Positions 12,001-23,500 of a stretch of DNA of 64,000 bases are shown here, one piece after another. Below the pieces are notes generated by a model. It did not search any database and was not told the origin of the DNA. It saw only the letters and a program-made list of their open reading frames with translations. The position numbers and the translations under genes were made by a program. This stretch comes from Amoebophrya sp. A120 (taxonomy: Eukaryota > Sar > Dinophyceae > Syndiniales > Amoebophryaceae). The DNA is taken from positions 626,475-690,474 of the forward strand of contig CAJINV010000019.1 in assembly GCA_905178155.1 (NCBI GenBank), written 5' to 3'. The first letter of the stretch is position 1. Each line of letters begins with the position of its first letter.

Positions 12001-13735
12001 ATGAATCTGTGACGCGGCTGCACTTGCCAACCTGCACTACACTGCAGAGTGCAACTTGTCATGCGTGACTCACAAAACTCCTAGGTTTGTGTTGCAAAAT
12101 CCCCATCGTGACTCTGGTGTGGGTACGTTTTTACTCAGGATATTTCTGCGACTTAAACCGGTCCATCACCAATTTCGCGGTGGGTTGGGACTTGCAGTAT
12201 CAACTGCAAAAATGTCTGGGTCTGGAAGAATGCATGTTTGTCATGCTTGTCTGGCATGACTCTTAAATCTGTCATGCACGTTACCCAAGAGCCCTATTTT
12301 TCTGTCATGCAAAAACGCAGTTTGTCATGCAGAATAGGCAACACATAGAAGCTCAGAAACTTGTCATGCTGAGCCAGCACTTGTTGCTTTCTCATGATAC
12401 GCCACCCGGCATCACAAGTTTCCAGACCCAGACATATTTGCAATCCATATGCAGGTGACAAAGGCAAACTGGTTCTGCATCTGCTCCATCTGCTGCTTCT
12501 GCCCCTTCGTGGTCTGCGTCTGCGGGTTTGGGGGCACAGGATTGCCCCACCAATCGTATTCCTGCGGCGGCTTGTGCTTTCTGCGAGTGGTTGTAGGTTT
12601 CAGTTTTACAACGACGTCAATGTCCACTTGATTAACAATCATGGGCAGCTTGTCAAGAACGAAAATGCGGTTTGATTAAATCGACATTCTACTGCGGTTC
12701 TTTCGGTTTATCAACACATTCGATTCCTCAAAAGTGTCTGGACGAAACAGAAGGTGAGAGGCAAAAAGGAGCTTTGTAAGTAAGTACATCATCTTCACGA
12801 ATAGTATGCTGTTGGGCACCAATTCCTCGAAAATTTTTCTGATATCTTTCTCGCTTATTTCTTCGATGTGCCGGAGCTTTATCGTGTCCGATTCTTTTTC
12901 AGCATTCACATCTGCCGCTCCACCGTAATTCACGAAATCCAGCGTCTGCCCGTTCACTTCCAGCTTCTTGGATTGACCCTGATAGAAGTACAGAATGAGT
13001 TTTTTTTTCATGCCAATGTATTAATTTTACAAACACCAGCAATTTTGTCATGCTCATGCCCACCAGCTGCACTAAAAGTTGTAAGAATAGGACCGCTTTG
13101 CAAAAGCCGCATTACAATTAGTGCATCTCTCTGCAAGAAAACAGTACCTCTGCAAAGCACTTCTTCGCCGCGTCGGCTGAGGGGAATTCGATGAAACACA
13201 GCGTGTTGCTGACGAACTCGACCCTGTCTGGAACACTATACCCACCCGCAATGGCCATGTCCGCCGCCGCGTCCTCGATGTCTTCCGGGGTTAGCCCCTC
13301 GCGCTTCTGCACGCGCGCGACCACCGTGGACTCCGTGGGCTGTCGGCCCTTTGTGCGTGCTGGTTTGGCCTGAGATGTTGGGTCATGATGGTGCCAGGTG
13401 TTGTAGGATGAGTTGTACTTCCCACCGCCGAACTTCGCCCCCCCTTTTCCACCGCCTCCTTTGTGGTCCATCATTGGAGCCCCACCCCATGAAGCTCCTT
13501 GGTTGTAATAATCCTGCTGCAGATGCCCCATATTGCCATAGCTGGGATTCCCATCCTGAATCAACCCCGGCGGCCCAATCGCTTCCCCCATGCCTTGCGC
13601 GCGGCCCATCTTCCCCTTCGACAGGGGAGCTAGTCCGCCGCCGGTTTTACCGACGCCACCATAGTAGGGGGACTGCCGGTTGCGGTTGTTTTTGCCGCCG
13701 TGGTACTGCTTTCCAGGTTTGCTGTTGTACATCAT
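9018..13735 (-). CDS. Gene C: RBM5/RBM10-like splicing regulator
   Basis: Exons: 13148-13735, about 12826-12978, about 12450-12660, 12143-12197, 11242-11863, 10350-11077, 9978-10086, 9657-9715, 9252-9390, 9018-9101. The protein starts MMYNSKPGKQYHGG and has a G/Y-rich head. A first RRM follows (SNTLCFIEFPSADAAKKC to VNGQTLDFVNY), then the start of a second (DTIKLRHIEEISEKDIRKIF). Later comes an aromatic OCRE-like stretch (YFDSERGFFFDANAIYF), Q-rich linkers, and a C2H2 finger (CYLCQRKFPHAAALIRH, then SDLHKRN) typical of RBM5/RBM10. RBM5 order is RRM, RanBP2 finger, RRM, OCRE, C2H2, G-patch; no RanBP2 finger or G-patch is seen here. GT-AG introns lie at 12979-13147 and 11078-11241. The join inside the second RRM (about 12660-12826) is unresolved. 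Likely role: pre-mRNA splice-site choice in the nucleus. Confidence 0.8.
9102..9251. mobile_element. Introner, beta family, in gene C
   Basis: 150 bp; flanks TCGGA and TCCGA (one mismatch). It interrupts the C2H2 finger between its two histidines, so correct removal is needed to form the finger (HENESD-LHKRN). Confidence 0.88.
9391..9656. mobile_element. Introner, alpha family, in gene C
   Basis: 266 bp; flanked by AGATT. Ends TATCAACTGCAAAAG and CTTTTGCATTTGATA. This intact copy shows what the retrotransposon-split copy at 15111-21460 looked like before insertion. Confidence 0.92.
9716..9977. mobile_element. Introner, alpha family, in gene C
   Basis: 262 bp; flanked by GTTCT. The exon between this element and 9391 is only 59 bp. 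Rejoining reads QPQQNLGTML. Confidence 0.92.
10087..10349. mobile_element. Introner, alpha family, in gene C
   Basis: 263 bp; flanked by GAAAG. Ends use the TATCAAATGTAAAA variant. Rejoining reads DSRGPVSFQDIYNA. Confidence 0.92.
11864..12142. mobile_element. Introner, gamma family, in gene C
   Basis: 279 bp; TATCCTGAGTAAAAACGT against ACGTTTTTACTCAGGATA; flanked by TTTCT. Rejoining reads DRFKSQKQSKIND. Confidence 0.92.
12198..12449. mobile_element. Introner, alpha family, in gene C
   Basis: 252 bp; flanked by TGCAG. The exon between it and the gamma element is 55 bp. Rejoining reads FAFVTCKSQPTAK. Confidence 0.92.
12709..12760. repeat. Possible decayed alpha-introner end in gene C
   Basis: The stretch starts TATCAAC and continues CTCAAAAGTGTCTGGACG, close to an alpha terminus with substitutions. 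No matching right end is visible. It lies in the part of gene C whose exon join I cannot resolve, so it may be an introner that has lost its repeats. Confidence 0.35.
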
Positions 13736-14580
13736 GACGTCTAGTAAAGCTCATACAGAGGTACAGGTAGCATAACAACTAGGTAAAGTCATATGTCAAG
13801 ATAAAGTACTTAAATACTAAGTTGTAGTTCAGGAGTTGGAGTTCTACCTCGAGCTCTTTCCACTTCAAATAGACATAGTACTTAGTCATAGAACAAAAAG
13901 AGCTGTGGAGGGGTCAATTTGAGCAAGTAGTTATTTAAGTTGCGATGAGGCAAAAGACACAACGAAACGCGGAGAGAAGTTAGGCAGCGTTGTATAGGAT
14001 TTTACTGTCAGAAATGCCAGTCTTACAGAACCAAATAAACGGAATTTCTTCGATGAGGACGCATTTCCTTCGAGAACGGAAAAACAAAAACCCAATGGGA
14101 CATCGGGATTTCCTCTAAAAAATGATCTTCGAAAGAACGACACCAACACCATGAGGGTATGGATGTCAAATCTTATTTTGATCGCCGTTGAAAGTCAGTG
14201 CCTTTAATCTGCGCCAAATCACATGTCTGAACTAAAAATATTTATCTTGTCGAAGTAGTGCCTGGCCTAGGTTGTGAATAGAACAGCTACTAACATCGGT
14301 GCAAAGCTGCGCGCAAAAAGTACTTCTTTGCGGGGGACAATCTACTATCCGAATCATTTTTTTTTTCCCCGATCCTTCTTGGTGCTGCAAAATAAAAGAA
14401 AAAAGCAAGAACAAACACACGGTCGATCAAGAACAGATGGATCAGCAAAAGCGACACGCAGGTGAACAAAAACAGTTTGCGTCTTGACAGGAAAATCGCT
14501 TCGCTGCCGTTCTTTTGCAAACGAGCCACGCGGAAGATGACACGACAATACGATTTGTACAGTTTCAAAAGGTCGTTCTT
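13736..14580. other. Intergenic region between genes C and D
   Basis: About 850 bp of AT-rich DNA with no supported gene or repeat. Confidence 0.5.
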
Positions 14581-17500
14581 TCACAGAAACATTTGACAAT
14601 CCTGCTTCTGATGCAGATGGTGCAGACGCACTCCTTTGTGCGCACTTTTGGTCCTCTTCATGTTCTGTAGGGAAGACCCATGATGTTGCGGCTTCTCGCG
14701 ACGAAAAACATCTGTCGTTGCAGCGTGCCTGCTACCCTTTTCACAACTTCTACCGAGCACAAACATTTTGCGCATTCCCGCCAGCATTTCCATTCCGAGC
14801 AGGAAAACAATCCCAACACGATCTTCCACCACCCGGGTTGCTTTCTTCACTTGGTTCAGGGAAAAGATCCTGTCTGGGGACTGGTTCAACTCCGGGTCGG
14901 TAAACATCACCTTCACACAGCCCTCCGTGTTGCAATCGTGCTGATCATCCGACGTCGTCAGCGGCCGCGAGTTCAAATCGTTTTCTAACTTCTCCAACTC
15001 CGCCGGACTTAAATTCTCGGTGGAAACGACCTGCACCGAGGTTTCGTCCGTGTCGTTCTCGTCATCTTGCTCCGCGATGGGCTTCCACAGCTTGGTGACA
15101 AACCCCTGCGTATCAAACGCAAAAGTGTCTGGGTCTGGAAGAGTGCCAGACTAGTCATGCAGGTTTTCCATGACCCATGAGGTCTGCGTCTGGTATGTAA
15201 GACATAGCATGACAGATTCTGTGAGAGTTCTATCATGCCTATCCTGCATGGGAAACCGCCTCCCGATTGGCTCAAAAGTGGACAGCCTTTCGTAATCACG
15301 CATCATCATCATCATGTAGTGGACACCCGCTCCCAGCGCCACAGGTCAAGGATCCCCTCCCCGGGGGGTGGGCGAGGAAGCACTTTCGGCGACCTCCACA
15401 TACAAAAGCCGAGCGCTACCACGGCAAGTCGCCCCAATAGAAGTACCAACCAGTCGGGAGCTACCCACCACACCTGATCAGTACAGCCCGGCCAGCTAGC
15501 TGAGCGCGACAGCCCAACATACAGAACGATCCAGGACCCGACCCATTTTACGCCATAAGTTTTTGTTCTCACGGAAGAGACGACGTACCCCTTTGGGCTA
15601 AGGGGCGAGACTCTCCCTTAAGCCGCAACCCCACCCAGACAGGGGAGGCTGGACCATTTGTGCCTTACCTGCGGCACGGACGAAAAAGGCAAGTGCCGCG
15701 GACCGGAGATGTCAAACCATTGGCCAGTTGTTTGTCACTGCTGACTGGCAACCCACCTGGGGCACAGCGACAACTTAAAGGTTTAGTTTGTGCGTGGAAG
15801 TCTTAGTGCGACCCTTGACTTATTCTGCAACAGAAGCAAAGGGCGGGAGGGGGGACGGGGGTCGTAAGCCGGAGTCGCGACGGAACTTACCTATTAAGGG
15901 TAGCCGGCAATCCCCTTTACCTCTCAAGCCCCCCTCGACCGTAGCTGATTCCGTATTGTGCCACCGATTAGCTTCGGTTGCATAACACCCAAGGGCTGCG
16001 GAGCACTAATCCCGCCGAACACCGTGCAAGCCTACTCGAAACTACACGCCACCTCCTGCACGAGCAAGGAGAATGGCGGGAACTACCCTTTTACTCTTGT
16101 AGTACACTGCTGTTGCCGTTTTTCTTCGTTCTCACTTATTTTCTAGCACAAGTTTGACACTTTCGTTTTCTGTGCTTTCTGTGCGAATGTTCTAATCAGT
16201 CTGAATGTGGCAAAGTCTCAATGTGGCAAAATCTCAGTGGTTCAAATCGAAACTATTTAGCTGCTAACTTGGCTGCAGAGTGGCAGAATCGTCTACCGTC
16301 ACTCTACATCCTCCTTCTTCCTGCCTGTGACCCGGCGCAACATCTCGCCCCAACTCCTGGGTGAGAGTTGTTCACACTCCAGTGGGGCCTCCTGCTTTTG
16401 TCCAGTGCCCCTCCCGGCCTCGCCGTCGTTCGACGGTAGCATTAAGTGGACTACATCCAGCAACCTCTGGAATTTCCCCACCTGGACATCCGACGCAAAC
16501 GTACGTCGCGGCAGTTCCGCCCCCGTGCACGCTTGACGCGCTTTGTCGCTTCGTTCTTGCTTACCCTCTGAGACCCCTGGCCACACAGGCGACGAAGCCC
16601 GCCCCGCACTCAACGAAGCAGCCTCACTTCCCCCCTCGCTGCGCTTTGCCTCTCTGGTAGCTCCGTTCGGGAGGCTACTGCCGAGGACGCCACTGCTAGA
16701 CACTGTCCGTGCCTTCTCGGTGCCCCTGCTTTCTTGGCTAGTCGCGTCCTCCGTACTCGGCTGCGCCACTTTTCGCAGCTTCTTCTCCGGCGACCCCTTC
16801 ACTAGCTTTTCTGGCTGCCAACTCTTTGGGGAACAGCCAGCAGAGTGCGAGGGGCTAACTCCCTGCTCAGTAAGACACATCTCGTCTTCCGCTAAAGCGG
16901 TAGATCGATCAACCCCCTCACCCCAGCTCAACGCGTTTGAGCCCTCACGCGCTACCTTGGGAAGCCTTTTTGCAAACCTTTTCCGCTCGCTCATTGTGAG
17001 CTGGTCATACCTCTTGTGTGATATGGATGAGGAAGACGAAGAAGCTGACGCTGAAGAACCGACTGGAAGGCGAAGCTCTTCAACTGTCGCCCGACTAGAC
17101 ATCGCCGGCTTTGGGGGACTCACTTCCCCCTGTGCTGGCTTGCTCGCACCCTTCGCAAGAGTACGACACAAACTCAGACAGTCAGCCTCCATGTGAAACT
17201 TACTGAGCGGGTCTTTTGCCACGTCGCTTTTGTGTTTTTCCGTTCCGGACTGCTGCTCCGTGGCACTTCCTGCGTCTACTTTCTCTGCGGGCACGTCGCC
17301 TGCAGCCGTGCCCTTCGCTTCCTTCTGGTCCCCCCTCTCTTGCACCGAGGGGGCCTGTTCCTCCTCTTTTCCTCCTTCTGGTTTTACCTCTTTCCCTTGC
17401 TCTATCCCTAAGCATTCGTCAAGATACAGCGTTCGTCTCGTGCGCGACATCTTCGGCCAGTCCCTGACCGGGGGAAACTTGTACGCTTCTTCACCGAACT

Positions 17501-20500
17501 CGTAGACCGGCCATGTTGTGTAGCAGTTGTCACGCTGCGCTACGTTGACTATCTCGAGAGGGACCGCGTGCACTGGGACTCCCGAGTCTAAGTCCCTGAA
17601 ATTTTCGCCGTGCTTAGGCAAAACTTCTTTACGGACTTCATAGCCCAAGGCCTGCGCGCCTTCTAATGCTTCGACTAGGCTCAGCACTATTCCGTTGCCC
17701 TGCCTGAGCGGGCCACGTGTGTTCGACTGCAACCGCTTGTAGTCCGAAAGCTCCACTCCTGCTCTCTGAACCCCATGACAATACTGCATGACACCCCGCA
17801 GCAAGGCCATTGCATTGCTCACATATGCCAAGAAGCGTCTCTCTTGTCTCCTCACTTCGACCTTTAAGTGCTCCAGTTTCGTTCTGTACTGCGCAACAAT
17901 CCTGCCTGTGCTCCTCTCTACGCAGACCGTTGCAGTCAGATCTGTCGAGGCTCTAATTTCGTAAACCGGTAGGCCTGGCGACATCTTGTCACGTCGTAGA
18001 GTGCGGTCCTGCACGAACCCTGCCACCCTGAGGTCGCTCCTGTGGGAGATGCGGGTCGCCGCGCCGTCAACTAGAGCCTGAACAAGCGCTATGTCCGCTT
18101 TAGCCTGTTCCTTCAGGTCCTCCTTATCGCTGTACTTGATGCCAGTCTCGCCCGCCCCCAGAACTCTAACGGGGTAGACCGCCTTAGGCAATAGGAAGTC
18201 CATATCCGTCAGGATGCTAGACTGGCAGGCACTCCGGAGGAGCTTGATGCTCATAACAAATGGGTCGATTAACGCCAAACAATTCTCGGAGAAAATTACT
18301 CGGTAGAAGCACTGTGGCTGCAGCTGTGCTCTAGCAGTCAGCTCGACCCACGCCCTTTTGGAGAAACCCAGTGTCTCCGCCACTGCAGTGGCCATATCCA
18401 TCAGGAGGTCAGCCCAGTCCGATGGCTGCAAGATCACCTGCATCAATGGAAGGAGATACAACAGCCCCGAAAGATAGAACATAACCACCAACCACCTGAG
18501 TTCCTCCCCGGCCATCTCTTTCTGACTCGCCATGACTTTGGCAGCTAAGTGCTGGCCAAGGCCAATCGCGCTAGTAATCTGACCCTTTGTCGCCGCCCTC
18601 TGCTCGTCTATCCCTTGCAGCGTTATTATTGCGCCGAGGATCCGAGTGGCTCTCTTCCGCAACAGTTGGACGCCTAGTGGCGTGAAAGCATGCAACAACG
18701 CGAAAGCCTCTACCTCCTGATCTGAGCACAGGAGCTCGCTCTTCGCAGGTGACAAAAACTGTCCTTCGCTGACGTACATCCTTTCATAGATTTTCGAAAC
18801 CTGTTGCAGAATCCAGTGCACAGCTTGTCTATCCTGCTTCCTAAAACGCAGGGAGATTGTGCCGTCATCGATAAATTGAACGGCTGTTGCTGCGCGACGC
18901 TTCGCCGCTTTGTGCGGATTCTGTAACTTGCCGTCCTGATACTCGAATCGCACACGTCCTTTGCGCTTATCGTCCCTCGTCTGTGTCGCAACCCTTCTAA
19001 AACCTGTTGACTGGCCCCCATTCGTCCCTACATCAAAAAAGAGCTCGCCCACCTCTGTACGGACATCGTACTTGCGGAATGAAGTGTCCAAATCTTCACC
19101 AGACGCGTAGCGCTTCTCGACTGCGTTGCGCATCGTATGCGCTAACTTTCTAAGTTCCGCGTCGGGGACCACTCGCCCCTCTTCATCAAAGCACCCACTA
19201 AGAAACTTTGCCACTTGATGCACTGCCGGCATGAAGAGGAGACTACCGCACATCATGGCGTCTACACTGCCTTGGATCATTTCATGGTGACCGCTAATCT
19301 CTCCGAAAACTTCGCCGTTCCTCAAATACAGCTTTTTCGAGTACGTGGCTATCATTATCAACTTGATGATCACCGGATGTATGCGAGCGTCACGCAAAAC
19401 CCTTGCCGCACTGCATACCGAGAGACTATTGAAAAAATTTGCGGCGTCGACTCCTATTAGGCAAGTGAGCCACTCTGCTTCTTCCCCCGAGGAGGGCTGT
19501 TCTTGAGCACTAGCATCCCTGTCAGCAGCAGCTGGGCTCCCTGGCGCGGCTAGAGGCTTAGCCTCATGCTTCGCTTTGCTTTGTGAACCCTTCTCGATGT
19601 CCAGGCCAAAAGTGCTCTGCTCGTGCAAAACGAGTGGACTCGCACTAGCTGCCTTCGTAGCCTTTTTTGTGCCCTTACTCCCTTTTGCCCTCTTCTTGCC
19701 CCCAAGTTTGCTGGCCTTACTCCGGGGGGCCCCCTCTCTCTTCTTTTGCAATTTCAAAAATTTCTTCGGCTCAGCATCTAGCTTCCTGTTCCATCCATCC
19801 TGCAGCTCGTCTGAGTATATAGTGCCCAGAATCTCCAGCGCCGTCACAACGCTGGAAGCGCCCGGCTTACCCCCAGCACCTGCTGGTGTATAGTTGTCGC
19901 CTAAGTCAGCAACTCTGGCGCTAATGTATACGAGGTAGGAGAGCAAGAGTCTGTAGCACGGCGTGCCTTTTATGACTGTCCTCAGCTTCCTAATGTCGTT
20001 CCCCAACCCTTTGACCAGAAGCTCTACCTGTAGGGTAGTCAGGAGAGGATGGATCACCTGGTCCTTATCCTCCAGCCACGGTTCGAACTTCATCTTCTTG
20101 ACTTTCCTCAGGAAAGACGTATAGCCCCGGGCTAAGTTGCAGAGTTGCTTCATACCTAAGCCTTGGAATGCTTTGACTCGCATCCCGTCTGCGCCCCCTG
20201 CTTCGCCGTTGACTCTCTTCAGATGAGCCTTCAAGTCTTTTCCTGTAATTTCGATGTCAGGAACAAGGTCGGCCGCTTGAGTCAATTCACCCAAAGCTTT
20301 GGCAAATTCAGCGCGGTCAAAGGTGTGCCTCTTGCCGGCTTCTCGCCTAATGTGCTCGTTTTTCGACAAGTGAAATTCAGCTATCTTCACTGCGCATTCT
20401 TCTGCGCCATAGACATAGACCGGGTCAGCTTCCGAGCCTATATTCAGGCAAGACTGCTCACCTGCAGCCGCGCCTCGTTGTGCCCCACAGACCTGTAGTT

Positions 20501-23500
20501 TTGCTGCTTTCGCCCTTTTGTACTGATTGTCCATTTGGTCTGGGTCACAATCGTGCTCAAAAGACTTTACCCATCTCTCTGCAGTCTCCTTAGCTTCCCG
20601 CGCTAACTGCTGCAGATCGTCCTCGGTGTTTGCCACATCCTTGCCGAGAACAATTCCGCCTTTCCTGACCTTGCCGAAGCCTTTTCGTCCTTTCATCCCC
20701 GGCAAGCCCTTCGAGCCTTTCCCTTTCGAAGTGCACTTGCCGCCCTTGCCAGTGCCTTTTTTTCTATGCGCAAACCTTTCTGGCTTTGCGCGCTCGAAGA
20801 GCTTCTGCAAGTTCTTCGGCATTTCCGCCGGAATCGGGGCAATGAGTTTCTCATCCACTAGAACCTCTTGCATCCACGTCTCCACCTGGTGAATCCCTTC
20901 TTTTTCAAGATCTGGCATCGCTTTTCCCTCAAAAGCCTTCTGCAAAGCCTCGGCCTTGTGCGTGTTCCGAGGCCAGGCAGTGATCATAGGAAAGGGGGCC
21001 GCTTTCTCGAAGTTGTTCCTTCCTTTATAGATCTTGACCCGATTTTCTGTCGACAGGCCCTGCGGGATCCTTTCTGCATAGGTCGCGTTAAATTTCAGAC
21101 CAGATTCTGTCTGGACTCCTGCCTTTTCCCTAGCCATCTGCTGCAGGACCTCCTCAAACTTCCGCAGTGCCGCCCAATGTGGGCGCCACACCACATCTAA
21201 AAGCAGCGCTAGGTGGTCTGTCTCTTCCTCAAGTGGGTGCTCGTGCTTTTCCAGCATTTCGCAACTCCCCTCAGGCGTATTAGCAACCTTCATTCTTTGC
21301 AGCTTCGGCTGTTCAAAGATGCTCGCGTGGTTCGCTCCCACCGCTACAAAGTCAATCGCCCGGCGCGAGGCGCCTTTGTACATGATTCAGATTTTTACAT
21401 GATTCAGATTTAGCATGACCAGTTGCATCCTTCCAGACCCCGACATATTTGCAATGCATACTGTGCCCGGGGCTCCCCGGGGAGAAGCCGCACCTCGACG
21501 GCGCTGCCCTCGGCGATAGTTGGGCTATCAACTGCAACTACATCTGGGTCTGGAAGAGTGCACGACTTGTCATGCATATTTCTCATGGCCCATGGTGCCT
21601 GTAATGCATGACCTAGCACCAAAGACTTTCAGAGGGCTTTGCGATGCCTCTACCGCATGAGAAATGCCCTGTCTGCGTAGCACAAAGCGGACCCCCCTCT
21701 TGCTGGTCATGCAATACAAATTTTTTTAGAATCCAAAAACAACATGACAACTTCCAGACCCCGACATATTTGCATTTGATATGGGTCCACCGTCCGCAAA
21801 ACGTGCACCGCGTGTTTCGGTAGGCAAACCGGCTGGTATGTCTCCGCGATGGTTTTTCCGGTCAGCGCGTTTGTTGTTCCGTCTGTCGCATAATCCCGCA
21901 TGGTTTGAAAACTGTCCAGCCGGAGACACACGGTGTCCTTAGCTTTTTTGCTTTCAAACTCTTCTTCCGGGGTGAGATCGCTGCGGTCGATGGGCTGCGA
22001 GACCACGGCTTCGGGCACGCATTTCTGCGAACTCTTTTCGCACAGGTACCAGCTGTGCTGCTTGGGCACGAACCACAATTCGGTTTTTTCTTCGCCGCTC
22101 GCGCCCCGGCGGACGGAGGTTTCTCCTTGCTCTTGTTCTGGGGTGTCTTGCGAATTTGTTCCCCTGAATCCGAAAAATCGACGGCTCTTTTGCACGTTCT
22201 TCGGGCCCTTGTTTTTCACGCCCCAATCAGCCAGAAATTCCTGGCGAATTACGGTTGCCGCGTCGGAGTCAGTGTTTTCGTCGACGATGCAGTGCTCGTA
22301 TCAAGTGCAAAAGTATCGCACTCGTATTGCAATCATGCATTGCAAATCTTTTTCCTAAGGTAAATTCGCATTACAAATTCCACTTCTCATGCTGAGAAAA
22401 TTTGTAATGCATTTATACGAATACGATACGTTTGCACTGCGCAGCTCGTCCCGAAGATGGCACAGGTTGTCTTTCCGGAAAAACATGGTGGTTGCCGGTC
22501 GTGGCGTATCAAGTGTAAAAATGTCTGGGTCTGGAAGAACGCATGTTTGTCATGCTTGTCTGGCATGACTCTTAAATCTGTCATGCAACTTACCCAAGAG
22601 CTCCATTTTTCTGTGATGCAGAAACGCAGGTTGTCATGCAGAATAGGCAACACATAGAAGCTCAGAAACTTGTGATGCTGAGCCAGCATTTCTGGCCTCA
22701 TCATGAGACGCCACCCAGCATCACAAGTTTCCAGACATCCAGGGATTTTTACATTTGATATGGCGTGGGAGTTGTACTACTACCGCTGCTATCAAATGTA
22801 AAAATGTCTGGGTCTGGAAGAATGCAACTTGTAATGCGTACTTCAGAACACAGAAAAGTCTCTCATGCATACGTAGCAAAAGCTCCCACTTTTTGTCTGC
22901 AAAATAGGGGACTTGTCATGCGGATTCGGCATTGCGGAAGGCTCTCGAAACCTGTGATGCTAGAGCTTCCATGCCAGACCTTCTGCGTCATGCAAAAACA
23001 GCATGACTCTTCCAGACCCAGACACTTTTGCAATCCATAGCTGCCTGCTCCAGAAGATCCAGTACTTCTACTTGTCCCGTCGCCTAAACTGACCGCCACG
23101 AACTCCGGAGGTGCGTGGCTTCGGGCCGCAAAAATCCCCGGCTCCCGCTGGGGCGGGTCTACGTCGTCGCACGTCCTCTCATCCAGCGCCTTCCGGTTCA
23201 CGTAGGGCATCTCCAAAACCATCGGCTTGGTTTTGTTCTTCAGCGCATCCCGCCAGTCCTTCGAAGGAAAATCCTTCCGCTTTGTCACGCGGATGTGCTT
23301 CTCGGTTTCGAGCGGGTTGAAATCCTTCGGACAGTCTATTTCGTATCAAATGCAAATATGTCTGGGCCTGGAAGAGTCGAAGGTTTGTCATGCAGCTCCT
23401 CAAAGCCCCACGAGCTCTCTAATGCAGAGCCTAGCATGACAGATTTTCTGCGGTCATTATCGTGCCTATCCTGCATGAGAAACTCCTTCCTACCCTAACC

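Larger units (their letters stand above)
15111..21460. mobile_element. Introner, alpha family, split by a retrotransposon, in gene D
   Basis: The left part is 15111-15300 and the right part about 21376-21460, flanked by CTGCG and CTGTG. The two parts together match the intact copy at 9391-9656. The rejoined exons read EPRAQGFVTKLWKP, so the host intron is now about 6.35 kb. Confidence 0.85.

Noticed and set aside
16299-21383. Host protein-coding gene of 1694 residues
   Set aside because: Reverse transcriptase motifs A to D, the short tandem tail and its position inside an introner identify it as a mobile element.
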